From Sulfurimonas sp. RIFOXYB12_FULL_35_9 (GTDB taxonomy: Bacteria; Campylobacterota; Campylobacteria; Campylobacterales; Sulfurimonadaceae), in NCBI GenBank assembly GCA_001829715.1, contig MICC01000109.1, positions 332 to 58,804 of the forward strand: a stretch of 58,473 nt of DNA, read 5' to 3'. The position numbers and the translations under genes are program-made. Of the stretch, positions 8,083-16,425 are shown in pieces. The notes under the pieces were generated by a model. It did no database searches, was not told the DNA's origin, and saw only the letters and a list, made by a program, of their open reading frames with translations. Every line of letters begins with the position of its first letter. Positions within the stretch are counted from its first letter, which is position 1.

Positions 8083-8715
8083 ATGAATAAGATAAAAATA
8101 TTATTAACAGTAGCGCTAGCACTGCTTATATCAGGATGCGGGAGCAAAATGCCTTTTAAAGCGCAAGAGCCACTCGCAAATTCATCATTAGTATATATAT
8201 ATGCGATAGAGTCATACGGTGATGTAGAGAGTAACGCATACCAAAACTACACTATTAGAGTAAACGATAAACGAGTAGGCGAGAGACTAAGAGGCGGAGA
8301 ATATATAGTACTAGACCTTAAGTCAACCCAAGTAAAACTATCTGCAACAAGAGCACAAATAGAGGAGAAGCCTTTAACTCTTGATCTAAAAGCAGGAGAG
8401 ACATACTATCTTAAAATAACAGGTAACCTAGAAAAGGGTGCTTTTTCATTTAAGCATGTTTCAAAAGAGATAGCTGAAAAAGAGATAACAAAAACAGGAG
8501 TTGCCGGATCTATGATAGATGATATTGACAATACTCTAACAGAACTTGTAAGTAGTAACAAATCAGATACAAATCTAGAAGTTAAACCACAATCACAGAT
8601 TCAAGCACCTGTTTCAAAAGTAGATGAGCTAGAAAAAGCGCATAAGCTAAAAGAAAAAGGGATTATCTCAGAAGAAGAGTTTAAAACTCTAAAATCTCAA
8701 ATTATAACTAAGTAA
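8083..8715 (+). CDS. Lipoprotein with C-terminal SHOCT-like domain
   Basis: Product of 210 residues. The N-terminus has a lipobox (LLISGCGS, Cys19), so it is a lipid-anchored envelope protein. Residues of about 35-130 form a beta-rich domain (LVYIYAIESYGDVES...YTIRVNDKRVGERLRGGEY...YLKITGN) resembling DUF2846-type lipoproteins. The C-terminus, LEKAHKLKEKGIISEEEFKTLK, is a SHOCT-type helix pair, usually an oligomerisation or attachment module. The function is not established. Monocistronic, with its own promoter and terminator. Confidence 0.75.
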   Translation: MNKIKILLTVALALLISGCGSKMPFKAQEPLANSSLVYIYAIESYGDVESNAYQNYTIRVNDKRVGERLRGGEYIVLDLKSTQVKLSATRAQIEEKPLTLDLKAGETYYLKITGNLEKGAFSFKHVSKEIAEKEITKTGVAGSMIDDIDNTLTELVSSNKSDTNLEVKPQSQIQAPVSKVDELEKAHKLKEKGIISEEEFKTLKSQIITK

Positions 8716-8723
8716 TTTATTAT

Positions 8724-8751
8724 TAAAACGACTCATTTGTTGGTCGTTTTA
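8724..8751 (+). terminator. Terminator after SHOCT lipoprotein
   Basis: TAAAACGAC and GTCGTTTTA form a 9-bp stem with a 10-nt loop just after the stop; the T-run is within the 3' arm. Confidence 0.7.
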
Positions 8752-8824
8752 GTGAGTAACATCAGATAATAAAATACAAAGCAGTGCTAAAAATAGTGTA
8801 AAACTGTATTTTAGCTTTCAAAGA

Positions 8825-8830
8825 TATAAT
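8825..8830 (+). promoter_or_regulatory. -10 box of moaA-queE-queD
   Basis: TATAAT 35 nt before the moaA ATG; an AGAGGA ribosome site follows at about 8851. Confidence 0.5.
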
Positions 8831-8865
8831 ACACTCATATTTTAGATTCCCAGAGGATAAGATAA

Positions 8866-9831
8866 ATGCTAATAGATAGCTATGACAGAGTAGTTGACTA
8901 CCTTCGCATTTCTGTAACAGAGAGATGTAATTTCAGATGTCAATACTGTATGCCGGAAAAACCGTTTTCATGGGTACCAAAAGAGAATCTGCTTACATTT
9001 GAAGAGCTTTTTTTGTTTGTAAAAGTAGCCATCGACGAAGGAATCAAAAAGATTCGTATTACTGGTGGAGAGCCGCTTTTAAGAGAGGATTTGGATGTAT
9101 TTATAAAGATGATCTATGATTATGCTCCAGATGTAGATATCGCTATGACTACAAATGCATATTTGCTCAAATCTACTGCACAGAAGCTTAAAAATGCGGG
9201 GCTTAAACGCTTAAATGTCAGCATTGATACTCTAAAACCTGAAGTGGCACTAAAAATAGCACAAAAAGATGTTTTGGCAAATGTTTTAGAAGGTGTTGAA
9301 GAGGCTAGAGCAGTTGGGCTTAAAGTAAAAGTAAATATGGTTCCTATGAAAAATATGAATGCAGATGAGATTATAGATGTCTTGGAATATTGTAAGAAGC
9401 GTGACATGTCGATACGGTTTATAGAGTATATGGAAAATCAATTTGCTTCTAAAGAGATAAGTGGGCTAAAGTCAAGTGAGCTTTTGGAAATCCTAAGAGA
9501 GCATTATAAGTTTGAGTCCGAGGGGTTTGACGGCTCTTCCCCTTCGCATTACTACCGTATGAGCGATGGATATAAGTTTGGAATTATTGAGCCATATGGT
9601 GATGACTTTTGTAAGCAGTGTAACCGCATCCGTTTGACGGCGGAGGGACAACTTATACCGTGTTTATATTTTGATGAAGCATTAAGTATATCAAAATCCA
9701 TAAAAGATGGTGATATAGCTGCTGCTGCCGAAGTTTTAAGAGATGTTGTAAAAAATAAACCTGAAAAAAATCGCTGGGGTGGAGAAGATGGTGAAGTTTC
9801 ATCTCGTGCTTTTTATGAGACGGGCGGTTGA
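8866..9831 (+). CDS. moaA: GTP 3',8-cyclase (molybdenum cofactor step 1)
   Basis: Radical-SAM enzyme that, with MoaC, converts GTP to cyclic pyranopterin monophosphate. Product of 321 residues. The N-terminal cluster motif is CNFRCQYC (Cys21, 25, 28), the SAM GGE motif is in [10 protein letters not shown], and the C-terminal second-cluster cysteines are CKQC and then IPCL. It leads a tightly coupled operon: its TGA overlaps the queE ATG. The neighbours moeA and a formate dehydrogenase subunit in this window are, respectively, another Moco enzyme and a Moco user. The C-terminus ends ETGG where many MoaA proteins end GG. Confidence 0.97.
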   Translation: MLIDSYDRVVDYLRISVTERCNFRCQYCMPEKPFSWVPKENLLTFEELFLFVKVAIDEGIKKIRITGGEPLLREDLDVFIKMIYDYAPDVDIAMTTNAYLLKSTAQKLKNAGLKRLNVSIDTLKPEVALKIAQKDVLANVLEGVEEARAVGLKVKVNMVPMKNMNADEIIDVLEYCKKRDMSIRFIEYMENQFASKEISGLKSSELLEILREHYKFESEGFDGSSPSHYYRMSDGYKFGIIEPYGDDFCKQCNRIRLTAEGQLIPCLYFDEALSISKSIKDGDIAAAAEVLRDVVKNKPEKNRWGGEDGEVSSRAFYETGG

Positions 9832-10589
9832 TGATATATTTAGTTGAACATTTTTACAGTATCCAAGGCGAAGGAAGATATACAGGCACGCCCTCACTAT
9901 TTTTCCGTTTTGGCGGATGCAATATGAAGTGCGAGGGTTTTGGATGTCAGGAAGTGGCGTCTGATGGTGTAAAAGTTTTGGGGTGTGATACCGTATATGC
10001 AGTAAACAAAGAGCACTTCTCGCAAAATTGGATACCGATAAGTAACTCAAAAGAACTATTAAATATCTTAAACCTTTATGAATTGCCAAAAAAGGTAGAC
10101 ATAGTCTTAACCGGCGGAGAGCCGCTAATATATGCAAGTGAGCCTGTTTTTATAGAGTTTTTGGAAGCTTTACATGCAGATGGACATAAGATTACTTTTG
10201 AGACAAACGGCTCTTTACATGTAGATTTTAAAAAATATCCAATATATAAAAAGTCTATTTTTGCTCTATCCGTAAAGCTATCAAATTCAAATGAGCCTTT
10301 TGGCAAAAGAGTAAGAGGTGATGTTATAAACTCGATTGCCACAAACGCAAAAGAGGCGTTTTTTAAATTCTCAATCGATGCAGAGTCCATAAATTCAGGG
10401 CTTGAAGAAGAGATCTCAGAAATAACTTTACACTCTCCAAATACGCAGGTTTACTGTATGCCGCTTGGCGGAAATAAAAAAGAGGTAGAGGCTAATAGTG
10501 AGCCGCTTATAGAGTTTTGCAAAACAAAAGGGTACAATTTTAGTGATAGACTTCATATTAGAATTTGGGATCAGAACAAAGGTGTGTAA
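9831..10589 (+). CDS. queE: 7-carboxy-7-deazaguanine synthase
   Basis: Radical-SAM enzyme of the queuosine pathway, converting carboxytetrahydropterin to CDG. Product of 252 residues. FYSIQGEGRYTGTPSLFFRF is the QueE N-terminal signature and LTGGEPL the SAM motif. The cluster cysteines are unusual: GGCNMKCEGFGC followed by GCDTVYAV, so Cys-x3-Cys is followed by two candidate third ligands, neither at the classical x2 spacing. The start is ATG 9831, overlapping the moaA TGA; a TTG three bases earlier is less likely. queD follows with a TAATG overlap, so QueE and QueD are co-translated. Confidence 0.93.
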   Translation: MIYLVEHFYSIQGEGRYTGTPSLFFRFGGCNMKCEGFGCQEVASDGVKVLGCDTVYAVNKEHFSQNWIPISNSKELLNILNLYELPKKVDIVLTGGEPLIYASEPVFIEFLEALHADGHKITFETNGSLHVDFKKYPIYKKSIFALSVKLSNSNEPFGKRVRGDVINSIATNAKEAFFKFSIDAESINSGLEEEISEITLHSPNTQVYCMPLGGNKKEVEANSEPLIEFCKTKGYNFSDRLHIRIWDQNKGV

Positions 10590-11170
10590 TGATAATTAGA
10601 AAACTTTTTAAATTTGAAAATGCCCATGTTGTGAGAGGATGTTCCACAATAAGATGCAGAAGTTCTCTGCATGGACACTCATATAAGGTAGAACTTCTTT
10701 TTTCTTCCAACTTTTTAGATAACGGTCAAATGGTTTATGACTTTGGGTTAATGAAACAAAATATGAAAGCGCTCATCGATAGTTTTGATCACTCTATTGC
10801 TATTTGGAGTGGCGATGATAAAGAGTATATAGAAGATATGAAAAAGCACTCCGATAGATGGGCGCTTATTCCGGTTTCTCCCTCTGCAGAACAGTTTTCT
10901 CGTTTGATTTTTGTACTAATTGACAAGCTTTTATCTCTTACTGCGACACAAAACGGAGAGAAAGATGTAAAACTTCATAGTGTCATAGTACATGAAACTG
11001 AAACAGGTTATGCACAAGCCTTTAGGGAAGATGCATATTCTTTAAATATGGGTTTGATTGATTTAGATAAGATTATTTTTAGTGATGAGATTCAAAATGG
11101 CTGGCATGATAGCAAACTCTTTGAAAACCTAAAAAAAGGCGAGAAGTTTATTAATCCTCAGAGTGTTTAA
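10589..11170 (+). CDS. queD: 6-carboxy-5,6,7,8-tetrahydropterin synthase
   Basis: 6-pyruvoyl-tetrahydropterin-synthase-family enzyme that makes the QueE substrate from dihydroneopterin triphosphate. Product of 193 residues. Zinc histidines are in FKFENAH and LHGHSYKVE, a catalytic-type cysteine is in CSTIRCRSS just before HGH, and HETETGYAQ carries the late Glu. The start at 10589 overlaps the queE stop (TAATG); a longer frame from 10565 lies inside queE. It is somewhat longer than the 120-residue E. coli enzyme because of internal insertions typical of this lineage. Confidence 0.93.
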   Translation: MIIRKLFKFENAHVVRGCSTIRCRSSLHGHSYKVELLFSSNFLDNGQMVYDFGLMKQNMKALIDSFDHSIAIWSGDDKEYIEDMKKHSDRWALIPVSPSAEQFSRLIFVLIDKLLSLTATQNGEKDVKLHSVIVHETETGYAQAFREDAYSLNMGLIDLDKIIFSDEIQNGWHDSKLFENLKKGEKFINPQSV

Positions 11171-11190
11171 AGAGCAGGGATACTCTCCCA

Positions 11191-12411
11191 TTATGCTCTA
11201 TTTACTAAATCAACGACTTTTTTAGAGTTAAAATTAAATCTTGTCGGAATTATTTTAACTAGGCTCTCTTTTTTTAAAATTTCGCAACTATCTTCTACAA
11301 TTATATATGCGTTTGAAATAGCCAGCGGAGAAATCATTCCCGGTGCAAAATTTTTATGCGGTGTGAATTCTTTACCGTCAAAAAATCCAGGAATAAGAGA
11401 TCTCCTGCCTGACTTTATTGGGTAGTCAACTGCCATTTTTGTCTGAATTGTACTTATATATTTAGCCGTGTCGCCGCTAAGCGCCAAGATAATACTTTTT
11501 CCGAAAAGCTCAAAATTAAGTGCGGCAGCCAGCGGATTTCCAGGAAGATTTAAAACTAATGTATCTTTTATACGACCAAAAGTTGTCGGTTTTCCCGGTT
11601 TAATCTCTATTTTGTCAAAAAATATTTCATAGCCGAAAGCTCCAAATGCCTCTTTTGTAAAGTCTGCATCCCCGACGCTTACACCGCCTGACGTAATAAT
11701 GAGGTCACAATCAAGTGCACTTTTAATATGTTCATGGATCTCTTTTAGTGAGTCATTTGCCGTTCCGATAAAATCAACCTCGCATCCTAACTCATTAGCT
11801 CTCGCAAAAAAGGTCGGGCTGTTTGTATTGTAAAGTTGATATGATTCGACGCTTTCAAAATGCATCTTAAGCTCACTTCCGGATGCAAAAACAGCTACTT
11901 TGGGTTTCTTATAAACTTTGACATGACTTATACCCTGTGAGGTTAAAAGCGTGATGTGATGTGCATGTAGACTCTGACCTTTTTTCAGCAGGGTAGTTCC
12001 GCTTTTTATATCTTCACCGCATAATCGAATATGTCTGGCTTTTTTTAAATTCTCAGGAAGGATAATACCACCTTCGTATAAGCAGATATCTTCAATAGGA
12101 ACTATGCAGTCGCAACCAAATGGAATTTTTGCTCCAGTCATTATTTTAATTGCAAATCCACCCTTTAACTCTTCGTTAGAGTTGTCTCCTGCAAAAATCG
12201 TGTGAGTTACCATTACCTCTTTGCCTGCATCATCAACTTTTACCGCATAACCGTCCATAGCAGAGTTGTCATAAGGAGGAAGATTATGAGACGCTACAAT
12301 ATCTTCTGCCAAAACATATCCTAAAACTTGTTCAATGGGTAATATTTTTAGTGATTTTGCTGTAGCGTTTTCATAAATATATTTGAGCGCCTCTTCTATT
12401 GTAACAGCCAT
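11191..12411 (-). CDS. moeA: Molybdopterin molybdenumtransferase
   Basis: Inserts molybdate into adenylylated molybdopterin. Product of 406 residues with the MoeA signatures: LPPYDNSAMDGYAV, GAKIPFGCDCIVPIED, TSGGVSVGDADFTKEA and LPGNPLAAALNFELF. The start is placed at ATG 12411 (MAVTIEEALKYI) behind AAGAAG; a longer frame adds 12 non-conserved residues. It converges on queD, with 20 nt between stops, and diverges from a small membrane protein gene. With moaA it supplies cofactor for molybdoenzymes such as the formate dehydrogenase subunit at 20627. Confidence 0.96.
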   Translation of the reverse strand: MAVTIEEALKYIYENATAKSLKILPIEQVLGYVLAEDIVASHNLPPYDNSAMDGYAVKVDDAGKEVMVTHTIFAGDNSNEELKGGFAIKIMTGAKIPFGCDCIVPIEDICLYEGGIILPENLKKARHIRLCGEDIKSGTTLLKKGQSLHAHHITLLTSQGISHVKVYKKPKVAVFASGSELKMHFESVESYQLYNTNSPTFFARANELGCEVDFIGTANDSLKEIHEHIKSALDCDLIITSGGVSVGDADFTKEAFGAFGYEIFFDKIEIKPGKPTTFGRIKDTLVLNLPGNPLAAALNFELFGKSIILALSGDTAKYISTIQTKMAVDYPIKSGRRSLIPGFFDGKEFTPHKNFAPGMISPLAISNAYIIVEDSCEILKKESLVKIIPTRFNFNSKKVVDLVNRA

Positions 12412-12436
12412 GTTTCTTCTTTTATTGAATTTATTG

Positions 12437-12442
12437 TAAGAT
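12437..12442 (+). promoter_or_regulatory. -10 box, leaderless-type, of 12449 gene
   Basis: TAAGAT preceded by TTG and followed by TTCACT and the ATG: 6 nt spacing and no ribosome site. Confidence 0.4.
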
Positions 12443-12448
12443 TTCACT

Positions 12449-12856
12449 ATGAATGAAATGTATGATATGAGTATTGTAACACATAACTATGGTGTTATGT
12501 CGGTTTTGGGCGTGATTTTGATAAATATTTTTATGCTTTTTAGCATAAAGAGTCTAGCAAAATATACAAGGGCAATGTCACTTTTTACACCGATTGTAGG
12601 AACAGCTATAGGTATGGTTGTCTTTACCGGTGTAGTTATGATGGCGGCAAAACATCTTGATTTTACCGTGCAAAATATAGCTATGATAATTTTTGCCGTA
12701 ATCCTGATTTATCTTGAAGTAAAACGCTCTAAAGGGCTTCAAAATCTTAACAAAAAAGATGACAATGCATTTAAGGAGTATGGATTTTATGCTCTTAAAA
12801 TTTTTCTTATAGAGATTTTTGTAACACTTAGTATCTCTTTTTGGATGTGGTCTTGA
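12449..12856 (+). CDS. Four-helix integral membrane protein of unknown function
   Basis: Product of 135 residues with four hydrophobic segments (about 15-34, 45-68, 75-93, 112-133). They are joined by short charged loops, with a longer basic loop KRSKGLQNLNKKDDNAFKE before the last. No catalytic motif is visible. It is translationally coupled to rsmE, whose start lies within its last codons. Several ATGs cluster at the start (12449, 12458, 12467); the first is 6 nt after a -10-like box, so the message may be leaderless. I do not recognise the family. Confidence 0.75.
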   Translation: MNEMYDMSIVTHNYGVMSVLGVILINIFMLFSIKSLAKYTRAMSLFTPIVGTAIGMVVFTGVVMMAAKHLDFTVQNIAMIIFAVILIYLEVKRSKGLQNLNKKDDNAFKEYGFYALKIFLIEIFVTLSISFWMWS

Positions 12857-13524
12857 TATACATACTTGATGATGAGGCAGGTAAAGAGACGCTTCATGTA
12901 AGGGGAGAACTCCATAAATACCTTATAAAAGTACGCCGCCATAAAGAGGGTGATGAGGTAAATTTTAGAGCTAGAGAAAATATAGAAGTTTTATATACAT
13001 ATAAAATAGAGAGAGTTGAATCCAGAAGTGCAGAACTTTCGCTTATCTCTTCAAAAGTAGAAGTAATAAAGAGCAGCAAAAATCTTCATGTAGGCTGGTG
13101 CATGATTGACTCAAATTCCATAGAAAAGGTTTTGCCTTCTCTTTGCGAAATAGGGGTTGAAAAGATTTCGTTTATATCATGTGAGAGAAGCCAGAAAAAC
13201 TTTAAACTCGATTTTAAGAGATTTGAGAGAATTATGGAAGCTTCTATGCAGCAGTGCGGAAGAAGCACATACATTGAGTTTGATACCTACAAAAATATTA
13301 AAGATTTTATAGATAAATTTCCAAATACGTTTGTATTTGATTTTTGTGATAATGCACTGCAAAACTATAGTGATATCAAAACCGTTTTAATAGGGTGCGA
13401 GGGAGGTTTTTCTTCTAAAGAGAGGGATGTACTTGCGCAGATAAAGAGATTTAGATTGGATACTCCGATGGTTTTACGCTCAGAGAGTGCTGTTTTAGCG
13501 GTATCAGGTAAAATACTACTTTAA
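12853..13524 (+). CDS. rsmE: 16S rRNA (uracil(1498)-N(3))-methyltransferase
   Basis: SPOUT-fold enzyme methylating U1498 in the decoding region. Product of 223 residues from the TTG at 12853 (MIYILDDEAGK); a TTG at 12841 gives four more. N-terminal PUA-like part: HVRGELHKYLIKVRRHKEGD. C-terminal knot motifs: LIGCEGGFSSKERD and LRSESAVLAVSGKIL. The start overlaps the stop of the upstream membrane protein gene, so the pair is one transcript. No Shine-Dalgarno is evident, as expected for coupled initiation. Start choice is uncertain by a few codons. Confidence 0.92.
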   Translation: MIYILDDEAGKETLHVRGELHKYLIKVRRHKEGDEVNFRARENIEVLYTYKIERVESRSAELSLISSKVEVIKSSKNLHVGWCMIDSNSIEKVLPSLCEIGVEKISFISCERSQKNFKLDFKRFERIMEASMQQCGRSTYIEFDTYKNIKDFIDKFPNTFVFDFCDNALQNYSDIKTVLIGCEGGFSSKERDVLAQIKRFRLDTPMVLRSESAVLAVSGKILL

Positions 13525-13607
13525 GATAATATTAGGTAAAATTCCGCTTGTAAAAATCTGCCCCCATACGGATTTAAAAAATATATAGATATTCGCACAA
13601 GTGAACT

Positions 13608-13645
13608 AAGAGATTTTGTATTGCAAATTGCAATTTTTATCTCTT
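13608..13645 (+). promoter_or_regulatory. Hairpin in the rpmE leader
   Basis: AAGAGAT (13608-13614) and ATCTCTT (13639-13645) pair perfectly around a loop containing the repeated word ATTGCAA/ATTGCAAT. It lies 32 nt before the rpmE ATG and may be an autoregulatory or Zn-responsive site; this is speculative. Confidence 0.4.
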
Positions 13646-13677
13646 GACAAACTAGCCGAGTGTCAAAAGGCAAAAAG

Positions 13678-13878
13678 ATGAAAAAAGATATTCACCCAAA
13701 ATTAGTAGCGTGTACAGTAACTTGTTCATGTGGAAACAGTTTCGTAACAGAGAGTCAAAAAGATGAGATGAGAGTAGATATTTGTAATGAATGTCACCCA
13801 TTTTTCACAGGTTCTGAGAGAATGGTAGATACTGCAGGAAGAATTGAAAAATTCAACCAACGCTATACAAAAAAATAG
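13678..13878 (+). CDS. rpmE: 50S ribosomal protein L31
   Basis: Product of 66 residues starting [10 protein letters not shown]; the ATG at 13660 would add MSKGKK and lacks the conserved start. It has the zinc-type cysteines ([10 protein letters not shown] and [10 protein letters not shown]), so it is the C+ form of L31. AAAGG just upstream is the ribosome site. rsmI starts 12 nt after the stop. Confidence 0.97.
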   Translation: MKKDIHPKLVACTVTCSCGNSFVTESQKDEMRVDICNECHPFFTGSERMVDTAGRIEKFNQRYTKK

Positions 13879-13890
13879 TCAAGACTTTTC

Positions 13891-14706
13891 TTGCTTACCC
13901 TTGTTCCAACTCCCATTGGAAACATCGGAGATATATCGCTAAGAGCTATTGAAGCTCTTAGCGGTGCCGATACACTTCTTTGTGAAGACACCCGTGTTAC
14001 AAAAAAACTAATTCACATTCTAAAAGAGCGCTATAACACCTCTTTCAATCCTGAACAAAACTTTATCTCACTTCATTCGCATAATGAAAAAGAGTTCATA
14101 GAAAAACTTCAACCATCTTTTTTTGAACAAAATGTGCTCTATGTTAGTGATGCAGGCATGCCTGGAATCAGCGATCCGGGTCAGGCTTTGGTGAAGTATT
14201 GCCAAGACAATGGAGTCGTATATGATATTTTACCTGGTGCAAATGCGCTTTTAACTGCTTTTGTAGCTAGTGGTTTTGTTGAAACAAAGATGCTGTTCTG
14301 GGGATTTTTGCCGCATAAAGGTAAAGACAGGGAAGCTTCTCTTCAAGGTGCGCTCGGCAGCGGATTTACCACAATTTTGTATGAATCTCCGCATAGACTT
14401 GAAAAGCTTTTAAATGAGTTGTCGCATGAGGATACTTCTCGGAAAATATTTTTGGCAAAAGAGCTTACTAAGAAGTATCAAAAATATTATTTTGGAACAG
14501 CTGATGAGATTAAACATAAAGTAGATGCCAATCTTAGAGGTGAATGGGTTGTAGTTATAGAGGCAGCAAACGCGCAAAATAGCAGTGCAATAAGCCAAAA
14601 TGACATTTTAGAACTTGATTTGCCGAAAAAAGTACAAGCAAAACTTATTTCTAAGATAACCGGTGAGAATACAAAAGCATGCTATGAGAGATTACTAAAG
14701 CTTTAA
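13891..14706 (+). CDS. rsmI: 16S rRNA 2'-O-ribose C1402 methyltransferase
   Basis: Tetrapyrrole-methylase-fold enzyme that methylates the ribose of C1402. Product of 271 residues starting at a TTG (MLTLVPTPIGNIGDIS). Signature segments: CEDTRVTKKLI, LHSHNEK, YVSDAGMPGISDPGQ and LPGANALLTAFVASG. It sits 12 nt after rpmE, in the same transcript. The TTG start has no strong ribosome site. C-terminal residues past about 235 are less conserved, as in the family. Confidence 0.95.
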   Translation: MLTLVPTPIGNIGDISLRAIEALSGADTLLCEDTRVTKKLIHILKERYNTSFNPEQNFISLHSHNEKEFIEKLQPSFFEQNVLYVSDAGMPGISDPGQALVKYCQDNGVVYDILPGANALLTAFVASGFVETKMLFWGFLPHKGKDREASLQGALGSGFTTILYESPHRLEKLLNELSHEDTSRKIFLAKELTKKYQKYYFGTADEIKHKVDANLRGEWVVVIEAANAQNSSAISQNDILELDLPKKVQAKLISKITGENTKACYERLLKL

Positions 14707-14734
14707 AATGTACTATATTTCAACTTTTTTTGGA

Positions 14735-14740
14735 TAAAAT
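14735..14740 (+). promoter_or_regulatory. -10 box, leaderless-type, of SpoU methyltransferase gene
   Basis: TAAAAT in GGATAAAAT followed by GCCCAC and the ATG: 6 nt, no Shine-Dalgarno. Confidence 0.4.
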
Positions 14741-14746
14741 GCCCAC

Positions 14747-15427
14747 ATGTTAATATACGCAAAACAACCAATCAATTATATTATTAATAACCATCCGCAT
14801 AGGATGAAGACGCTTTATCTAGCAAAAGAGATAGATAAAAAAGAGTATTCACGTCTCATGAAAATGGGTTTTGAAATCAAGAGAATCCCGCCTGAGGCAG
14901 CTGGCGCGATGTGTAAGAATGCTTCACATCAAGGCATCTTGGCAGAAGTTGAGGAGTATAAACTTTATGATTATAAATCATTTTTAAATTATGAGTTCGT
15001 ACTTGTTTTATCTGGGCTTACCGATGTAGGAAATATCGGCGCTATTGTTAGAAGCGCTTATGCACTGGGTGTGGATGCGATAATTGTATCTGGAGTTAAA
15101 TCACTGCCTTTAGAAGCGGTCGTCAGAACAAGCACGGGTGCACTTTTTGATATGCCTTTTGCCATCGAGACAAATATTCATGATGTAATGAATGATTTAA
15201 AAATGTCCGGTTTTTGTACATATGGAGCAGACATGGGCGGCAAAGATATTCGTGATGTTAAGATAGCACGAAAAAGAGCCCTCTTTTTGGGAAGCGAGGG
15301 AGAAGGACTCAGTAGCAGAGTGACTTCAAAACTTGATGAGATAGTGAGCATAAAGATGTCGCATGAATTTGACTCTTTAAATGTTAGTGTTGCCGGAGCT
15401 ATTTTAATGGATAGGATGAGAGTATGA
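14747..15427 (+). CDS. rlmB: TrmH/SpoU family rRNA 2'-O-methyltransferase, RlmB-like
   Basis: Product of 226 residues. An N-terminal substrate-binding part (YAKQPINYIINNHPHRMKTL, then ASHQGILAEVEEY) precedes the SPOUT domain. Motifs: VLSGLTDVGNIGAIVRSAYALG (motif 1), FLGSEGEGLSSRV (motif 2) and IKMSHEFDSLNVSVAGAILM (motif 3). By similarity it probably methylates G2251 of 23S rRNA, but a second SpoU paralogue at 25451-26200 could hold that role instead. Its stop overlaps the next gene by ATGA. The ATG lies 6 nt after a -10-like box with no ribosome site. Confidence 0.8.
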   Translation: MLIYAKQPINYIINNHPHRMKTLYLAKEIDKKEYSRLMKMGFEIKRIPPEAAGAMCKNASHQGILAEVEEYKLYDYKSFLNYEFVLVLSGLTDVGNIGAIVRSAYALGVDAIIVSGVKSLPLEAVVRTSTGALFDMPFAIETNIHDVMNDLKMSGFCTYGADMGGKDIRDVKIARKRALFLGSEGEGLSSRVTSKLDEIVSIKMSHEFDSLNVSVAGAILMDRMRV

Positions 15428-16425
15428 GCGAAAATCTTGAAAAATTAAAAAATATAGGTGTTCAAAAAATTCATGAAACTACTCATATACCGAGAGTACA
15501 TGTTGAGTCAATTTTAAATGAAAATTTTGAAGATATGAATAATGTTCAACTGTTGGGTTTTATATCTGTGCTTGAGAGAGAGTACCCTTTTGATTTTAGT
15601 GAGCTGAAAACTAAGGTTATAGAGCACTTTGAAAGTACTAGGCGATTAGTAAAAAAAGGAAACTCCGCTAATTTATTAATTGCATCTAAGAAAAAAAGAA
15701 ATTTTACCCTTGTTTATGTAGTTCTTGGATTGGCTATTTTTGTTGCATTTGCAATTTTTAACATGCAGTCTAAAGAAAGTGAAATTACTAGAGTTGATAA
15801 TAGTGCAATAGTAAGTGCTCAAAATAATATTTCAGTGGTATCAGATGATAAAAATCTCTCTAATATTGACAGTAATAATACAACGCAAAATGGACAAGTA
15901 GCGCAAGAGCCTACCCTATCTCAACAAGAGAGTATACAAAATCCTATCGAACCGGCTATGCAAAAAGATGCATCACAAAATCAGGTAGAACCTGTGGAAG
16001 AGGTGATAAATCATGAGACAGCTAAGGTAGTCGAAGTTGCGGCTGCTCAAGCAATAACAGATACGGTAGTTTCTCCATCTGTAGCAAAAGAGGTTAATGA
16101 AACTGAAGCGTCGGTTCAAACAGTACCTAAAGAGTCAGCTAAGGAATCATCTCTAAAGATTATCTCAAAAAGCAAAGTGTGGATGGGTTATATCGACTTA
16201 AGTAATCGCAGACAAAATCAAAAGACTTTCTCTGGAGAATTTACTTTGGATTCGTCAAAAAATTGGCTTATATCGCTTGGGCATGGATTGATAGATATTG
16301 AGATAAACGGAGTCATCTTAAACTCTAAAAAAGCTCAAAATGTAAGATTTTCATATATTGATTCAAAATTAAAAGAGATAGATATTGAGGAGTTTAAAAG
16401 CCTAAATAGAGGCAATGCATGGTAA
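15424..16425 (+). CDS. RodZ-like bitopic membrane protein
   Basis: Product of 333 residues: cytoplasmic domain (1-90, with an HTH-like stretch KIHETTHIPRVHVESIL), a single membrane helix (about 93-114), a long polar linker rich in Asn/Gln/Ser/Glu, and a C-terminal beta domain (about 240-333) with WLISLGHGLIDIEINGVIL. That order, and the last motif, match RodZ (HTH, TM, DUF4115-like), a morphogenesis protein that links MreB to the wall machinery. Identity is inferred from architecture. It is overlapped at both ends (ATGA with rlmB; 7 nt with the next gene), so these three genes are translationally coupled. Confidence 0.65.
   Translation: MSENLEKLKNIGVQKIHETTHIPRVHVESILNENFEDMNNVQLLGFISVLEREYPFDFSELKTKVIEHFESTRRLVKKGNSANLLIASKKKRNFTLVYVVLGLAIFVAFAIFNMQSKESEITRVDNSAIVSAQNNISVVSDDKNLSNIDSNNTTQNGQVAQEPTLSQQESIQNPIEPAMQKDASQNQVEPVEEVINHETAKVVEVAAAQAITDTVVSPSVAKEVNETEASVQTVPKESAKESSLKIISKSKVWMGYIDLSNRRQNQKTFSGEFTLDSSKNWLISLGHGLIDIEINGVILNSKKAQNVRFSYIDSKLKEIDIEEFKSLNRGNAW

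Noticed and set aside
7922-8122. A 66-codon minus-strand ORF with a hydrophobic start
   Set aside because: It covers the porin terminator and the promoter and start of the lipoprotein gene, and has no ribosome site.
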